Assembly (NCBI RefSeq): GCF_964204865.1
Contig: NC_135261.1
Location: 13,392,001 to 13,456,000 of the forward strand
Direction: 5' to 3'
Length of the DNA: 64,000 nt
From: Styela clava
Taxonomy: Eukaryota > Chordata > Ascidiacea > Stolidobranchia > Styelidae
Made by a program: the position numbers and the translations under genes. Shown here piece by piece: positions 35,501 to 48,443 of the stretch. The number at the start of each line of letters is the position of its first letter. The first letter of the stretch is position 1. A model generated the notes under the pieces. The model was not told where the DNA came from, searched no databases, and saw only the letters and a program-made list of their open reading frames with translations.

Positions 35501-38500
35501 GCATTACTCAGTAAGTATTTTAGCTATAATAACCATCGGGGTGGTGTTTTGTTGAAAAAAAAAAAACGTTAAAACTTGAAGGAATTAGTTATAATTAGCG
35601 TTTGACCTTCTATTAGGCACAGAGGCCTATAGGAATGCTTTTAATGCCAATTTATTCAATCGCTATTTTAAATCAACATTCAGAATTCACGCAATCGTAA
35701 ATTGGCTAGGTTTATCTATCTAATACTAAAATAACACGAACACCATAGAAAAGCATGAGAAACTCAATTATCATTTTAATAAATATCTGCATCTCGGTTA
35801 CCGTTCTCTTCAAACAAGCACGGTTAATTTACAAACGGTGAGAAGGGAAATCAAATCCAAGGCAGAGGATAAAACTCAGAATAAAATTAATTTGGTTTTG
35901 AAATCAGCCCTTAATGTATTCAACAGCTGTCGCTGATGTGAACGCAAGGGTATACTAGAAATATGAAACATCGATATCCGGCGACACCTTATTCTTGCAA
36001 AAATCGAGAAAAGGACGGGAATATCAAATACCAACTTTAGGATATCGCCGCCGAAACGATCACGGTGATAAAGACAATCAGCGATTATGATGAATTAACC
36101 ATTAACCAGTAAAAAAACGCTTTATTGCCGACTTTTCATATTTCTATGAATTTGACAATGAAGATCGACCTCCGTCGTTCTGGACCTCTGTTATGTATGA
36201 AAAATATTTATTATTCGACTATTCGGTATTCGTTAAAAACATTCAAATGCTCACCCTAGACTAAAAGCCATTTAATTTGGCTTTGATTTGTAATTATTTT
36301 GTCAAAGAAGGTTATAATCGTGGAAGATGCAAGGTGCAGTAGCTGCTTGAGATAGTCGCCAGATATTTCGGGACTATTTTCGAATACTGGAACCAAATTA
36401 AAATGCTCTAAAAATTGGAATAATCATTGAGGTATTTGATTTATACATAATATTCGGAAAAACGACAAAAACTGAAAATCCACGAAAGCAAGCCAATGAT
36501 TACAGCCATGTCTAAAAAATTTCCAAATGAAAATTGTCCAAGTGGCCGCAAAAACGCTCACTGTCGCGTCACTATTGCATCTTGTAGATTCGTCAACGCT
36601 ACGCAAATAAACACGGGGGAATCCATTCGACTAACTAATAGACTTCCGCATTTTAATTTCAAGTCAATGATTAGTTTTCAATGAAAATTTTTTTTTGAAA
36701 GTAGGTAATTTTTAAAGCATTAACAAGAGCCACAGGAAAGGTTGTCAAACCCTAGTTTGAGAATCACTGCTCTAGATATATATGTTCGTATCACACGCTA
36801 GAGATTTCGGAATCAAACTGGGCATTTTATTGTTTAGTACAAGTACTAAGAACTTCGCATCGGGAGTAAGAAATAGGGTACTCCCGTAGTGTGTGTACCA
36901 GGTTAGGGTTAGGCCATAATTTTATTCCGATTTTCCTTAACCTAATTCTATTACGAGTTCGGGTACTGTCTGTGTTAGCCAAGTGAATATACCCCCTGCC
37001 CAGAGTAATATTTGCACAACTTGATGTGAAGTAGGCGAGTAATTTTCCTTATTCTAATTCTATTACGAGTTCGGGGACTGTCTGTGTTAGCCAAGTGAAT
37101 ATACCCCCTGCCCAGAGTAATATTTGCACAACTTGATGTAAAGTAGGCGAACAAAATTAGTTACCTCCATATTGGTACACATACTTCTGGAGCGCCAAAA
37201 ATAATATATTGGGTTATGTCGGACCGATAAACTTTTGATCTGTCCAAAACCTCTCTAAAGCCTCTAGCTCTCTATACGTGCGTATGGCTTCTTGTAACGT
37301 GACTCTCCGTATTTTATTCAACTTAGAACTTCTGGCTTAATAATGTTACCTACCCTGTCTCTGCTTTTTGGAGGTATTTTCCCGTCTTTTATTGGGTCGC
37401 ACTTATGAAAATACGCATATGTTACCAATCCTGTCAAGCATGTTAATGTAATCACAATCAGCAATCCAAATGCGTTTAAAAACAAAGCCCTGAAAATATG
37501 TAATAATGTAATGCTAAATAAATTGTAGAGGTGAGAGGAAGCAAGAATTGCATTGAGTAGAATGACACGAACATTCAATGCACGATCATTTGACATGGGA
37601 CATTTATACCAAATCTAGTTGAAGCATTTTTGATGAAGAACTGTCCCATATTTGATCAACAAATAAAAGCAAAATAATAATGAAAATAATAGCGCTGTCG
37701 GCATAATGCATCTACTTACATTTTTGATTCGCGTTCCGACCTACAACAAATGTATCGTTGTATTTGTGACTGAGAAACTGCGTATAAACCCAGCCATAAA
37801 AATGTTCCTCCTACAAGAAGTGTCCATATTGAATGACGCACTTTGGGATCAGGGTCGACGCTGGAAAAAAATTAAATCATGTTAATATACTAACACAAAC
37901 CAATAGCTTCCTAAGTCACCAATATTTCATGATAAATATATTTTTACTTGTATCCACCTGAGAGCATGAAGTGTTTAATATGGCTTATCTATAATATTTT
38001 TCATATTTTACAGTGTTATTACGACATTTGAAGGTCAAGGCAATTTAGGTTATTGTAACCGTTTAGTGTTACACAACATATCTTGGAAATCTCAGGGAAA
38101 ATGTTTAACTTGGCAGAAAAATTATTTCATTTATCCTATAATTACATTGCCATGTTTAGTCTTCCTCCCTCGCCGCTAATCTCCCAGATGTTTGTGAAAC
38201 CGCCCATTATTACGCTTCCTCTTATCAAAACAGCAAGTAGTCCACTGATCATCACAGCTGCTTGAAAAACATCCGTCCAAATAACGCCTTTCAGACCTCC
38301 CTATAAGATGTGAACGGAATGAAGTCAACTTTGCAATAAAAACCAATTGAGCCCCAGAACACATCTGAATGCGATTGCTATTTGCCGGTATCAAGCATTT
38401 GTAATCGAAGACAATTATATTTGTGAAATTAATATGGAATTATGAAAAGTATCTAATTTGAAATTGTATCACAAGATTTTATTGTAAATCAGTATTTTGT

Positions 38501-41500
38501 ATCAGACAAAAAGTAAATGCAAATTTTAACGTCTTTATCTTACCAATGTTGTGTAAAAAGTACAGACGAGCCCAGTGGATAAAACAGCAGCCCATAAGTT
38601 GAATCCTGTCACTGCAAAATAAAAGCAGTGAGAAACATCATTTAGAAAATATTGATAATCACAATATTTATGCGAGAATCAATCTAGTGAAAGTTTTTTT
38701 TATAATTTGTCTGCAGATATCAGTTCTCTGAAAAATCTCAAAATATAGAATAGCACACTAAACCAACTAAAGCCGGTTTGTGATAATCATGTATGGGCAT
38801 GTAAGTATGGGCATAGGCGATGTTCATAATTTTATGAAATTTTATGGTAGACGAGAAGTCCAGTAATATTCTTGAACACAATCATACTTCATACAACCAA
38901 AACGTTTGCGTTTTCTCCTAACACCAGCCAAACTTTAATTATACATAGCAGATGGAACTCTCTTGAAGTTATAAAAATGGCATCGTAGTAAATGTACCGG
39001 TAGTTGCCTAACAACAAAATATTCTTACCAATTAAGTGTTAATGGTGAAGTGATCATTTCAGAGTGGTTAGAGTGATCTTTTTATTTTTCAATTACTTCA
39101 TACGGCGAATGATTAGTCAATACAAAACATGCTAGTTCGAGAATTGACCCTTTCGTAAATGTGCTGATAAGAGGTTGTGATGTTTATTTCATTTTGCATA
39201 AGTTGCCCTATATCGGTCATGCAACTATGCAAGGTATTTGTGTATGAGATGCGGATAAATCCCATAGGATTTAATACTTGATGTTAATTTAATTAGGTAT
39301 ATATTTACTACCTTGACTCAATGCCAACGAAGGGGCATAAATAACTATACCAGCATACATGATGGTCTCAACTATAAATGCAGCAGTTACAAGCACACGA
39401 ACGACTCGATTGAATCTCATCTCAAGATACTGAATAATAAAAAGAAACGAGAATTATTAGACGATAAATTTTGCCCACTCGTTGACGGATGATCGGAAAC
39501 GATTAGGCCTTAGAAGTTTGGGAGGGATTTTTATTACAACGATTTATTTCAAGTTGAAACGCATTCAACGTGTTGCTAAACTCATCGATGAACAAACGAG
39601 GTTCCCGGTTTTGCTTCCATAAAATGTCTTGTTGCTGTAATGACCTAACGTACGCATTGAGTTATCACCTCGTTTGAAATGCGAGGCGTAGAATGTCACG
39701 ATGTTCTGTCTGGGTGGGTTCGCATTTTGGATGTCTAATTAGACACGTACGGCAAGTATCATAAGGTTTAACCAGTAATCCCCAAAATTGTTCAATCGAG
39801 ACTATGAGATAGATTCCAAACCATTAAACAACCATTTAAAAGGCTTTTGTCATCTTTGAAACCCTTGTATGTGTTCTACAAAATTGGTTGCTGATTTCAA
39901 ACTCTATTAGTTTATTTATTAATATATATATATATTGCATATTCAAACCTCGTATGAACTTTTAATGTCAAGTCTGTAGAAGATTGGAATATAAACTTCA
40001 GAAATAATTCCCGCTGCGATAAAAAACGCGGGTACCAACCTGAAAAATGTATTTAACTTTAATACAAGACAAATAAATATCTAACTTGTGACTATTATTA
40101 GTATATATGTAGTGATTTTCAAATTATCTTAGCTGTTTATTCTAGCGCGACGCCCCCGCAAATTTTTATCCTAATAACAGCTCCTATTTATCACGGTACT
40201 TACCACCAAAGCATCATGCCATAAGTATAGATTTCAGCCGGGTTTCCAAGAATCGTTATTGCCGACATGAAACTTACAGTTAGAGAAAGTGCAACGGGGA
40301 TATAATGCATTTTCCTGTATACAAAAAGTTTAAATTCACTAATAAATCGTCAATAATATTTATAAATATCAACGAATTAAAACTTCTGTAGGTTGACAGC
40401 ATGTGAAAAAGACATTAATATAATACAATCTGTAAACCATTTGCAAACTGGAACCACTTTGATGCGGGAGTGGTATTTATGCCAGACTCTAAGTATATGA
40501 CGCACAGAAATGTCACAGAATAAAACCAATTCGAAGATACAACTCGCGCTTTAAAAGGTAGGTGGTACACGTTTAATAACTGCAAACAAGTTTGGTGAAT
40601 ATTTCAATTAATGACGATCGGTCGTGAGCTCTTTCATATAACAATGAAGCTCATTGAAAAGCAAAAAGCTCAGCGAAAGTGTTCGAATGGCGTACGTGTC
40701 GACATAATAAACGAGTATAATTGCCCAATACTTTCACACTACTATATTTAAATTCCTGAAACTCGTTAGAATTTAGTTTCAGATAATCAAGGCGTCCATA
40801 TCTCTTTTCAAGTGGTTTTGTGGAGAAAAGCCTTATTAAGAGAAGACAATGGAATATATCGGACATTTTATAACAATAAGTCCGTGAAATGAGCCCCGAG
40901 TGATAATATCCAGCAGATTACAGAGAAAAGGTTATTCCATCGTAGTTACTCAATCGTTAAGTTTAAAGTAAACCAAAATATAATTCCATTTTATGCAAAT
41001 TTTCAAGATTTGACAATGCAAATTGATTACTTGAATAAAATACAGCCATACATAAGGCATAACTGGAATCGAAAGCCGGTCATACTTAATCAGAGATATT
41101 CAGCGTCTCTTCAATCTAAGGCAATTTAATATTGGATAATTGATCTAATTATCTGACACATAATTATACTAATTATGATGAATCGAAAGGTAAGAGAAAA
41201 GAGCGCATGAAACATCGTATATACGAGAAGTAAAAAATATTATTTTCATATATATTAATCATTTGAAATATTGGTTTTTAGAGTTAAAACTGAAAAGTAT
41301 TTAAACGCTTGACTGCGACATTGGAAAATATTGTATCGATGTTTTAACGATTCATCGGAACACGCTGATAATAAGGAAATATGGTAAAGAGTAAAGAATT
41401 TTAACGGATTAATCCAACTCACAATGCCCACGAAATATTTATTATTTCGCTTCCGCATAAGTAAACTCAAACCTCACCCCTTTGCCGAAAGGTAGTCATC

Positions 41501-41638
41501 ATTTCCACTAGATCTTCGTCTTGCATCTCTGATAGCATAGAATATACCAACACCTGACGAAACTACTAGAACAAGGACAAATATAGCATAATCTCCTGGA
41601 CCAAACGTAGTTCCACTTGCCACAGTTTCTTCTTCCAT
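29539..41638 (-). CDS. SLC5A8: SLC5 family sodium-coupled monocarboxylate-type cotransporter, 13 exons
   Basis: Minus-strand exons 41638-41478, 40314-40204, 40039-39949, 39429-39312, 38611-38544, 38300-38146, 37860-37720, 37489-37354, 33903-33815, 33561-33458, 30998-30838, 30518-30185 and 29747-29539 close in phase to 625 residues (human SLC5A8 is 610). SLC5 signatures: [17 protein letters not shown] after the first [27 protein letters not shown] (near 186-197), SQSQIQRYI (264-272), [16 protein letters not shown] running into STISTGINA (353-365, the sodium-site helix) and [19 protein letters not shown]. These proteins move lactate, pyruvate and similar anions with Na+ across the plasma membrane. 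The loop around 473-520 has N-glycosylation sites N492 and N497. The PDZ-type tail of mammalian SLC5A8 is absent; this one ends LQPLK. SLC5A12 or a related SLC5 member cannot be excluded. Two large transposons sit in introns 8 and 10. Confidence 0.92.
32028..32069. repeat. GCCGC-AAAA-GCGGC hairpin, left of the hAT element
   Basis: GCCGCAAAAGCGGCTTTCAGGG lies just before the hAT element at 32070, and GCCGCAAAAGCGGCTTTTAGGG follows it at about 33345. Each is a 5-bp stem with an AAAA loop. They lie outside the 8-bp target duplication, so they are an independent direct repeat of the host DNA. Confidence 0.5.
32070..33333. mobile_element. hAT element rich in TATCGG repeats, 1.26 kb, perfect TSD
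   Basis: The left end TAGAGATGTACCGATGTATC and the inverted right end TAGAGATGTACCGATACCAC, each followed by degenerate GGTATCGGTATCGG arrays, are flanked by perfect TCTCGGAA repeats (32062-32069 and 33334-33341). It sits in intron 10 of the SLC5 gene. No transposase frame is left. Confidence 0.87.
34280..36256. mobile_element. Nested hAT-like element (TAGGGCTGGGCA type)
   Basis: The left end TAGGGCTGGGCAAAATATTC and the inverted right end TAGGGTGAGCATTTGAATG, with subterminal ATTCGAATA-type words on both sides, suggest a roughly 2-kb hAT-like element inside the outer hAT. No good target duplication was seen. It contains SINE copy e. A word near 35300 (AGAACGTAAAATCAATCGTG) recurs near 55133. 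Confidence 0.55.
34805..35135 (-). repeat. tRNA-derived SINE, copy e
   Basis: Minus-orientation SINE with tail CACATATTTATCCCGGGGGA, body GGAAGCATGGACTTGGTGG and the head's inverted A-box as CCGTTGAGCCACAC. The B-box region is shortened (GGATGCGAACCCACGC), removing part of the promoter. It sits two transposons deep in an SLC5 intron. Confidence 0.85.
36877..37196. mobile_element. GGCGCTCC-type MITE with internal tandem duplication
   Basis: GGTACTCCCGTAGTGTGTG and the inverted GGCGCTCCAGAAGTATGTG form the ends. Flanks AGAAATAG and AAAAATAA match at 6 of 8. Inside, a unit of about 105 bp containing TTACGAGTTCGGG, GTGTTAGCCAAGTGAATATA and GCACAACTTGATGT is tandemly duplicated with few differences. 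It lies in intron 8 of the SLC5 gene. Confidence 0.75.
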
Positions 41639-44600
41639 GTGTTTTTATCGCTAGGCTGCTAAAACTTGAACTGATTGAAAACAAAGAAAAAGTAAGTAAT
41701 TTTACCTACACGAATTGCTATTGTCACGAAGCGCATAGTTATAGAAGGACACGAAAGAAAATACGTTATTTTAGAACCTAACACGGAAAGCCAATTGCGA
41801 TGTTTAGCTTGACATTACCTTATAGTTATCTCAACATTTTCCCATTAAAAGTCCATAGCCAGTAAATTATGTTTTGAATTGAGCAATTATTCACCGCATG
41901 AACACTTTGCCTATACCTATTACAGACAAGGTTAAACTGACGTCTATTCTTTGCCATACGCAAATATCAGTTGACTTGACACCCAACAATTACTAACATG
42001 AAGGTAGGAGTGGCGAATATAACTTACATTTCACATAAATTGTATGAGTCTATTCCTAAACTAATATGTACAACATTTTTCTATAGTTGGACGCATACGT
42101 TATTGCATAAGGAGAAACGCCGCCAGTGTGATCGAAGTTTTTGATGAGTTATGTTTAAATAAAGAATTTGAAATTTCATCAAATTTACGAAAAAAAGTTT
42201 GAGTCGCGTCTTGCTTGTGGGCGGATAATTTTAATAAGCCTGTCGAATACACGTAATATGCTGCTTTGCATTATCTGTATTCGCATTGTTATTACATATA
42301 AGAATGTATGCTGCTGTCTTTATTATAAAGAAATTCATATCCTGTCTAGATAAAAAAAATTACTCTACCAAAAATAATTAACTCCCCGCGTTAGTGATAC
42401 TTTTAATTTGTTTTTCATTCGCAATCAAAGACACAACCACTGCTTTAATTTGCCACAACAGCCAAGCGCCAGTACTCATAAATTCCCCTAATTCAAATAC
42501 CATCTCGCCACAAGTCATGATGCTGATGTCACAAAGAGTCATGAACATAGCCAAGCATGCCAGCGACACCAGTAATCATCTAAATTCAAAGCAACTCATT
42601 ACAAATAGCTTTCTAGTTGCCTATTCTGAAGCTAAACACACACCATCACGCCCGAACGTTTGATGATATTAGACGAGCGCATGCAGCCGTACGGCCGCAG
42701 GTTGTGCACCACTGCCCCAGATCTTGCCTATGTGAAAATAGTTTCGTTTGTCACGGATATATGATGATTTCGTTTTGAATAACTAAAATATTCAACTTCC
42801 TCGAGTTTTATTAAAACTTCTGACCTATTTTTTGTTAATATTACGTATAAAATGTGAATGGATATGATGAATCGTTCATAGGAGTGTTGTACATGAAGTA
42901 TGCTTCAAGTAAAATGCTCTAATGATCGATTGTTCCGCACGCAATTTGAAAAGTTAGTTTATAAAGTTGATCAAAAAATTTATAGTTTGATTTCAAAATA
43001 GTGATCCCAGCCCACAATCTCGTCCTTGTTTTGAATTCCAGAACATATACTGTTCCGTGGAAAAATTCTCACGATTTCACTGTAATAGCTTTGTGATTGC
43101 GTTAACGAATTTTTATACACAATAATATTCTGTTATAATCATTATTTTTTTGGCTCGTCTTATTATATTATCGATTGGCCAGCGACAAACCATGACAAGT
43201 ATAGCAAAAGAAAGAACGTAATAGAGTACGTTGACAAATTACTGCCACAAAACCGCAAAATTGTTCACCCTATTCCCATTCGATAAATGATCATGGTTCA
43301 TGAGTAATATCCGATACGCATTTTGAGCATGTTTAATGAATGTTGCCCTACTTTTAAAATGACCGTGTCGCGAGTGAGATCATCATTCAGTTTCTTTTTC
43401 GATATAATTTATTGAGAGTTTGAAAAGCTGTTACAAGTGTATTATAAGATTTCTACAACTAATGCAATATATTATGATGATAACTCACTGAATACACGAA
43501 CATTTTATTTTAGTTCTTCTCTAGTTTGTTTTCACTTCAACAGTCTGCGTGATTCGGAAGGATAATTTTTGTCATCGTTTATTGCCTCTTCTTTTGTAAG
43601 TAAATGTAACCCAATAAAGAAGCGCCAAAAAAAAAATTGGTCCGAATTCCGCTTGGGGCATATGTAATGTCCAATGATGATAACGAGATGAAATGCAATA
43701 TTTTTTATTTTGTATCGGCATTCAGGTTCGTAAAATAGTAGATAATAGAAGAAAATTCCGGTTTTCACATTTTACAAACAACCAGATTCAGTGGTTACGA
43801 AGTATGGATTGCCGGGAACGCATAGCGATGATTGATAGATAGGTGGATAATCGCAAAAAAACAATCCTGACTCTCGCGGCATTTCTTCCCTCCTAAACTA
43901 CCATTGATGACCCATGTGCACGCAGCTCATTTCGTACATGAGAATTCTACGAAAAACGTGACCCTGAAGAACATGGGAGTATTTTCAAAATATGTGCATA
44001 TTCAAAAAAAAGAAGCGGCACACTCCAAAACCCTCGTCGTATTTCCCATTATGACATAATTTCTGTATTATGACCTCGCTTTTTGCGGAAGATCCTGAAT
44101 ATTGTCATATGATCTAAAACCTGTTTCTACCTGAAAATGTATAGATCCGCGCTTGTATGATCATAGCTTCAAATTAAACTAAAATTTTTTTTTATCTTTT
44201 CCCCCAACCAATTGACATCCTAATGATTCATATATTTCTGCAGCCCACAAAACAAGAGATGAAGCATATGCATATGTTGACCAGCACTTAAACTAATCGG
44301 GTTTATTCACTACGCAAGATGAATTTATGAGCTCGTCTGTCAACGAGCCCTGATTATTTTATTGGAATGCTTTACAATTTGAATGACCTCGCTTCAACTC
44401 CTAACTATTCACTTGTTGCAATTTCATAATAAGCATAGTACTTTATGGTCTAACAATGCAAACAATCTCAAACTGCCTGTATTAAGTACGCTGTGAACAT
44501 AATTGAATTCCTTTTACTTCCGCTGAGAATGTTGCCCCAGGGTTGACTATTATCATTTATAATAATCCATCCACACGTATAAATCGCTCTTCTTTTGTTC

Positions 44601-44939
44601 ATTTATTCAGATTAGGTAGTGATCGATGAAAATGGAGCTACGAAGGCACCTCATCCAGTTCACGAAACAAAGCTTAGGGATTTTCACTTGTCAGCACCTT
44701 GTCATGCATGAATTCCACGTAAGTTTAATGACCTGCAACGTGTCTGCATTCCGAGTGATGACTACGAGGAAGAGAAAACATCGCGAATGACATTTTCTGA
44801 TGGCACAACGACAACTATTGGAAACTCGTTAATAACTTCACCTTATTAAGACTAGCTGCTGTCTCATCTGCTCAAAAATATAACATAAAATAGCATATAT
44901 CTTTGCAGGTAATTTAATGTGAAATTATATCCATTGACT
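41639..44939. other. Intergenic region upstream of the SLC5 gene
   Basis: This contains the SLC5 promoter and 5' UTR. The word GCCGCAGGTTGTGCACCACTG near 42690-42711 reads, inverted, as a hAT terminus (CAGTGGTGCACAACC), but no partner was found. A 63-codon hydrophobic minus frame at 42378-42569 is unexplained. Nothing else was recognised. Confidence 0.4.
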
Positions 44940-45415
44940 CAGTGGTTTCCAAACTTTTTGTTCGTGCGACGCCACATTATCAGGGAAAAATTCAAGGCGC
45001 ACTTACAGCACGAAAATAATGCTGCTTTTGAATAAAACTCAGTTTTGGGATCGTTAATGTTTATATTATATGTCTTTTAAAGTTTGTAAACATGAAGGCT
45101 CAAGAAATAAAGGCAAAAAGTCGACTCTTCTTCCTCATCTCTGCCTGATTTTTTAACTCAGTTCAGCAGGTAAATAAACTACAGCTCACGCAATTGCAGC
45201 AATTAGTGTCTATTTATTCTAGAGGCAGACACTACGTAACAGAAAGTCAACGACATAGAAAGGTAAATGAAGTTATTGATAAATTTACATAGCATTTAAA
45301 ATAAGAAACGATATAACATTTATAATAAATACAATATGTAAATCATCCAATCATATTTTAGTTATGTTTAATACAATTCTGTTAATTATCGCGGCGCCCC
45401 CTTTGGTAACCGCTG
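44940..45415. mobile_element. hAT MITE (CAGTGGTTTCCAAAC type)
   Basis: CAGTGGTTTCCAAACTTTTT at the left and the inverted CAGCGGTTACCAAAGGGGGC at the right, with GCGACGCC and GGCGCCCC subterminal words, delimit 476 bp. The flanks CATTGACT and TACTAACT match poorly, so the copy is old. Confidence 0.7.
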
Positions 45416-45960
45416 TACTAACTCATAACTAAACATCGATATCGATCGAATTGAGTGGGGGTCATTGCTTGCAATGCCTTAGGGTGGATACCCATAGTAA
45501 TACAATAGTATAAAAAAACTTACGTTTTTGAGGTTAGTTTTTCATACGAATAGCAAAGCATGTTGTGGAGGCAATAGGGACAACAAACCATTTGTGTGAA
45601 TATTTTTTATTTGTTTGTTTCAAAAATAAAAATTGTCACATATGCTTGAGAAATAAAACACAAAAATAAAACTGTAATTTATGGTGTATGACATGTTATT
45701 TAATGTGCGGCCCGCGGCAAAACTGAAATATAGTTTGCGGCCCTCTAGGCATTTGGATTGGACATGGCTGGTCATCATTGATTTTGGTATGCGTGATATT
45801 CAGGATATGTGTGGTGTAACATATTTTTAGTATTGCTTCCTAAAATTTCCTCAATTTAGATTCTTGCATCCCATTCGAGCCACTATAATATGTCAAGAAT
45901 ATGGCAAAGTGACTTCTCAACGCTAGTCGACATGCGATAAACAAAAGACAGTTTTTAATA
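45416..45960. other. Intergenic stretch with a hAT-like remnant
   Basis: GTGCGGCCCGCGGCAAAACTG and TTTGCGGCCCTCTAGGCA near 45701-45750 look like the subterminal part of another hAT-type element; ends were not defined. No gene was seen. Confidence 0.35.
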
Positions 45961-45967
45961 TTGTTCT

Positions 45968-45973
45968 TTTATT
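45968..45973 (-). promoter_or_regulatory. Probable poly(A) signal for the minus-strand terminal exons
   Basis: TTTATT on the plus strand reads AATAAA on the minus strand, about 85 bases past an acceptor CATTCCAG at 46055-46062 that would follow the GTAAGA donor at 46300. Together these support a spliced 3' UTR. Confidence 0.45.
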
Positions 45974-46300
45974 TCAATCCAATTAATAAGAACTTTAATG
46001 TACATTTTTTTTTCTTCTCACCATTTCATCATGGTATGACATCATAAAATACACCTGGAATGAAAAGTAATAATTCATATATATATATTGTTTAAATATA
46101 TATCATAAATAATATAATAAACGGACATGTAATATATATCAGACCACCAGTAATCTACATAAAAAGATTCGTCAGCAAACGATAGGCACATAGTGCAAAC
46201 ATCGGTCTGGAATTTGTGGCTCATTTTTATTGTTTGTATTTTTTATATATTTCATTTGTCTGATACAGGTCCCATCGTTAATGTTGCTTAAAAATCTTAC

Positions 46301-46386
46301 CTGAGATATAGGAAGCTATGGTCGCTCACATGAGCCCGCATTGCAATACGAATCGCTCGAACAGTCAGAATTTTTAGTGCAACCGC
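46301..46386 (-). CDS. Terminal exon with EB-like four-cysteine module
   Basis: The acceptor TTTTTTTTCAG precedes 46386. Entering in phase 1 gives GCTKNSDCSSDSYCNAGSCE, then R-P and TAG at 46318-46316: a C-x5-C-x5-C-x4-C module like those of EB/dickkopf-type short repeats. After the stop, CTCAG/GTAAGA at 46301-46300 is a strong donor leading to a UTR exon from 46054. The phase fits a donor (TGTG/GTAAAT at 49354) in the last coding exon of the Cys-rich gene upstream, so this may be an alternative 3' end of that gene. It could also belong to an unseen gene. Confidence 0.5.
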
Positions 46387-46470
46387 CTGAAAAAAAAGTT
46401 TATATTAAAGTTGTATTTTGATGCATACTATTTTTCGAATAGTTTGAGTCCAACTATATGGAAAACTGCA

Positions 46471-46690
46471 CGGGGTGTCTCTAACATTTCGTGTTCCACC
46501 TGTACCACGTGTCATTTTTACCACTTCTTCCATCTGTTACACGTGTCCCGCATGTCCCACTCATCCCATTCTCAAATCACTTGTCCCATTTTTTCAGCAC
46601 TTATTCCACTCTTTTATTACTTGTCTTACTTGCATCTTTCCCTCGTGTGTCCCACATCTCCACACCACACACTAATGGAACAAGTGTGCG
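46471..46690. repeat. Degenerate TGTCCCAC minisatellite
   Basis: Variants of CACGTGTCCCACTTGTCCCAT repeat irregularly. They resemble the array at 54405-54615 (CGGTGTCTCCAAAATGTCGT units). Long open frames here are by-products. Confidence 0.6.
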
Positions 46691-48443
46691 ACATATGGGG
46701 CAAGTTTGAGAAAAAGTATTGAACAAGTCTTTGATAGGTAAGGCATCATTTAGTCTATTTAAATATGTTTTATAGGTCGTTTTATCGAGGACATGAAGAA
46801 ATCTTACGACGAGTTAAATATTTATTTGCCAATTATGTTTTGGTTTGTAAACTCGGAAACTAAAATACATATTTCTATGTGAGACAAAAGTCTTGCTATT
46901 GAAGACCCGGCAAGGCTCTTGAAATTAAACAGTTATAATATTTCGATTTTTCGAAACTTGCTTTCGACAAGGCCAGCCATGACAATTTAAATAAATACAA
47001 CCATCATGAATCCTGATAATATGATTTGACAGTAAGATTTCATCTTGAATAAATGATTTCTAATGTATCTAAACTTTGCCACGTTATCCGTTTGAATGCT
47101 TTCAATTTAAAAACAGTAATTACATAAATTTGCAGTAAACAGCGCGATATCAATATCGCCAAAGCCAAAGTTGCAAAAGATCCTATGCGAAGTTATGCAT
47201 ATATTATATGTAAATCAAGAATTCACATTGGCCAATGTGTACACGCTTGCTAACATCCTAATTTACTCATCAACTAGTCCAACCATATTTTTGTATTCTT
47301 TTGCTCTCATTCGGAATAATATATCTTCTTTGACGTATAAAGCAAGGACGGCCGAAAAACACCGAAGAGTGTTCAGTTCGTACCCAATATATTATGAAAC
47401 TCTGGTAAGTCAGGCCAAATCAGCACAGAGTAATATTTCACACATTAACAGTAGGTAGTCACGTCACTTTGCCAGCTGTACAACTTTCTTTATGCAAGCG
47501 CTTTATATATTGTATTGCTTGCATTTTATGGCGGAAGGTTGTTGGTATATATTCGACAGGCACAATAATTGAAAAATGAAAGCTGATTAGTCGGTTTTAC
47601 GTTCTGGGTCCTTAACCGAAGCGTAACGTTTTGGGAATGGAAAATTTTATTGTTTTGGTAATTGAATTGCCAAATAAATTTCCTATGGTCTTGATAGATA
47701 TAAAAGTGAACAACTATTTCTCCATATTTTATGAAATTCATAAATCATAAGTTAAAATAGGTGGACGAAATTTTAATCTTTAGAGACAATTAAATAGTTC
47801 GATTGAATTTACGTAAAACAAGCCTCCCAAATCATAGTAGCTAATAGTTAATACCTATAGATGTAGTCTGCTGGCAATCATAATATATACAAAAGGTTGA
47901 ATATGTCTGGCGCAAATAGTTTACTGTATTTCCTTGGGAACGGTGATATCATCTGGAATCTTCAGATTGACTCCTGGGTGTTAATTTAAAGTTAATTTTT
48001 TGAAATATGAATGATTGTAATGAGTTTCCTTGGTTTCGAAATACCGGCGCCGAGATAACTAACGTACTGCTGTTTTAGCGCTGAACGAATTTCGACATCA
48101 ACATCCTTCATAGACGGAATCGGAAAAGTGCACAACGTGCTAATGTGCCAACTTTACATTCCAAAAATAATACAATGATACATTTGTTGCTTCATTTGTG
48201 TGTAACAGTCGATTTGATGGGTGAGGCACTTTTTACATGTAATCAAGGTGAATAAAATATACGCAAAGCAACGTTACAGCAGTCATTTAGACATCAGTCT
48301 TGGTAACGATTATTTCATTTTTGCGCCTAGCAATAGATGATTCCACTTCACTCCATATCATCACTACTTCAGAAGGCGAAGTCTTTAGTCAAGTTAGTAA
48401 CGATAACATGATTTTCAGGTTGCATTGAGGCGAACGGCTAGAC

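Larger units (their letters stand above)
34129..36769. mobile_element. hAT element (CAGTGGTTCTCAAAC type), 2.64 kb, perfect TSD, with nested insertions
   Basis: CAGTGGTTCTCAAACTTTTT at the left and the inverted CAGTGATTCTCAAACTAGGG at the right, with AGAGCCGCA-type subterminal words, are flanked by perfect CTCTAGAT repeats (34121-34128 and 36770-36777). It lies in intron 8 of the SLC5 gene. Most of its length is a second element (34280-36256), itself holding a SINE. The original outer element was therefore only about 0.66 kb. Confidence 0.87.

Noticed and set aside
42378-42569. Hydrophobic 63-codon minus frame that might be a membrane-protein exon
   Set aside because: No convincing splice sites or partner exons, no recognised family, and a hAT-like terminus lies about 140 bp away. 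Unresolved, so not called.
46411-46722. Three overlapping plus-strand frames of 66-103 codons
   Set aside because: Produced by the TGTCCCAC minisatellite; they overlap the acceptor of a better-supported minus-strand exon.
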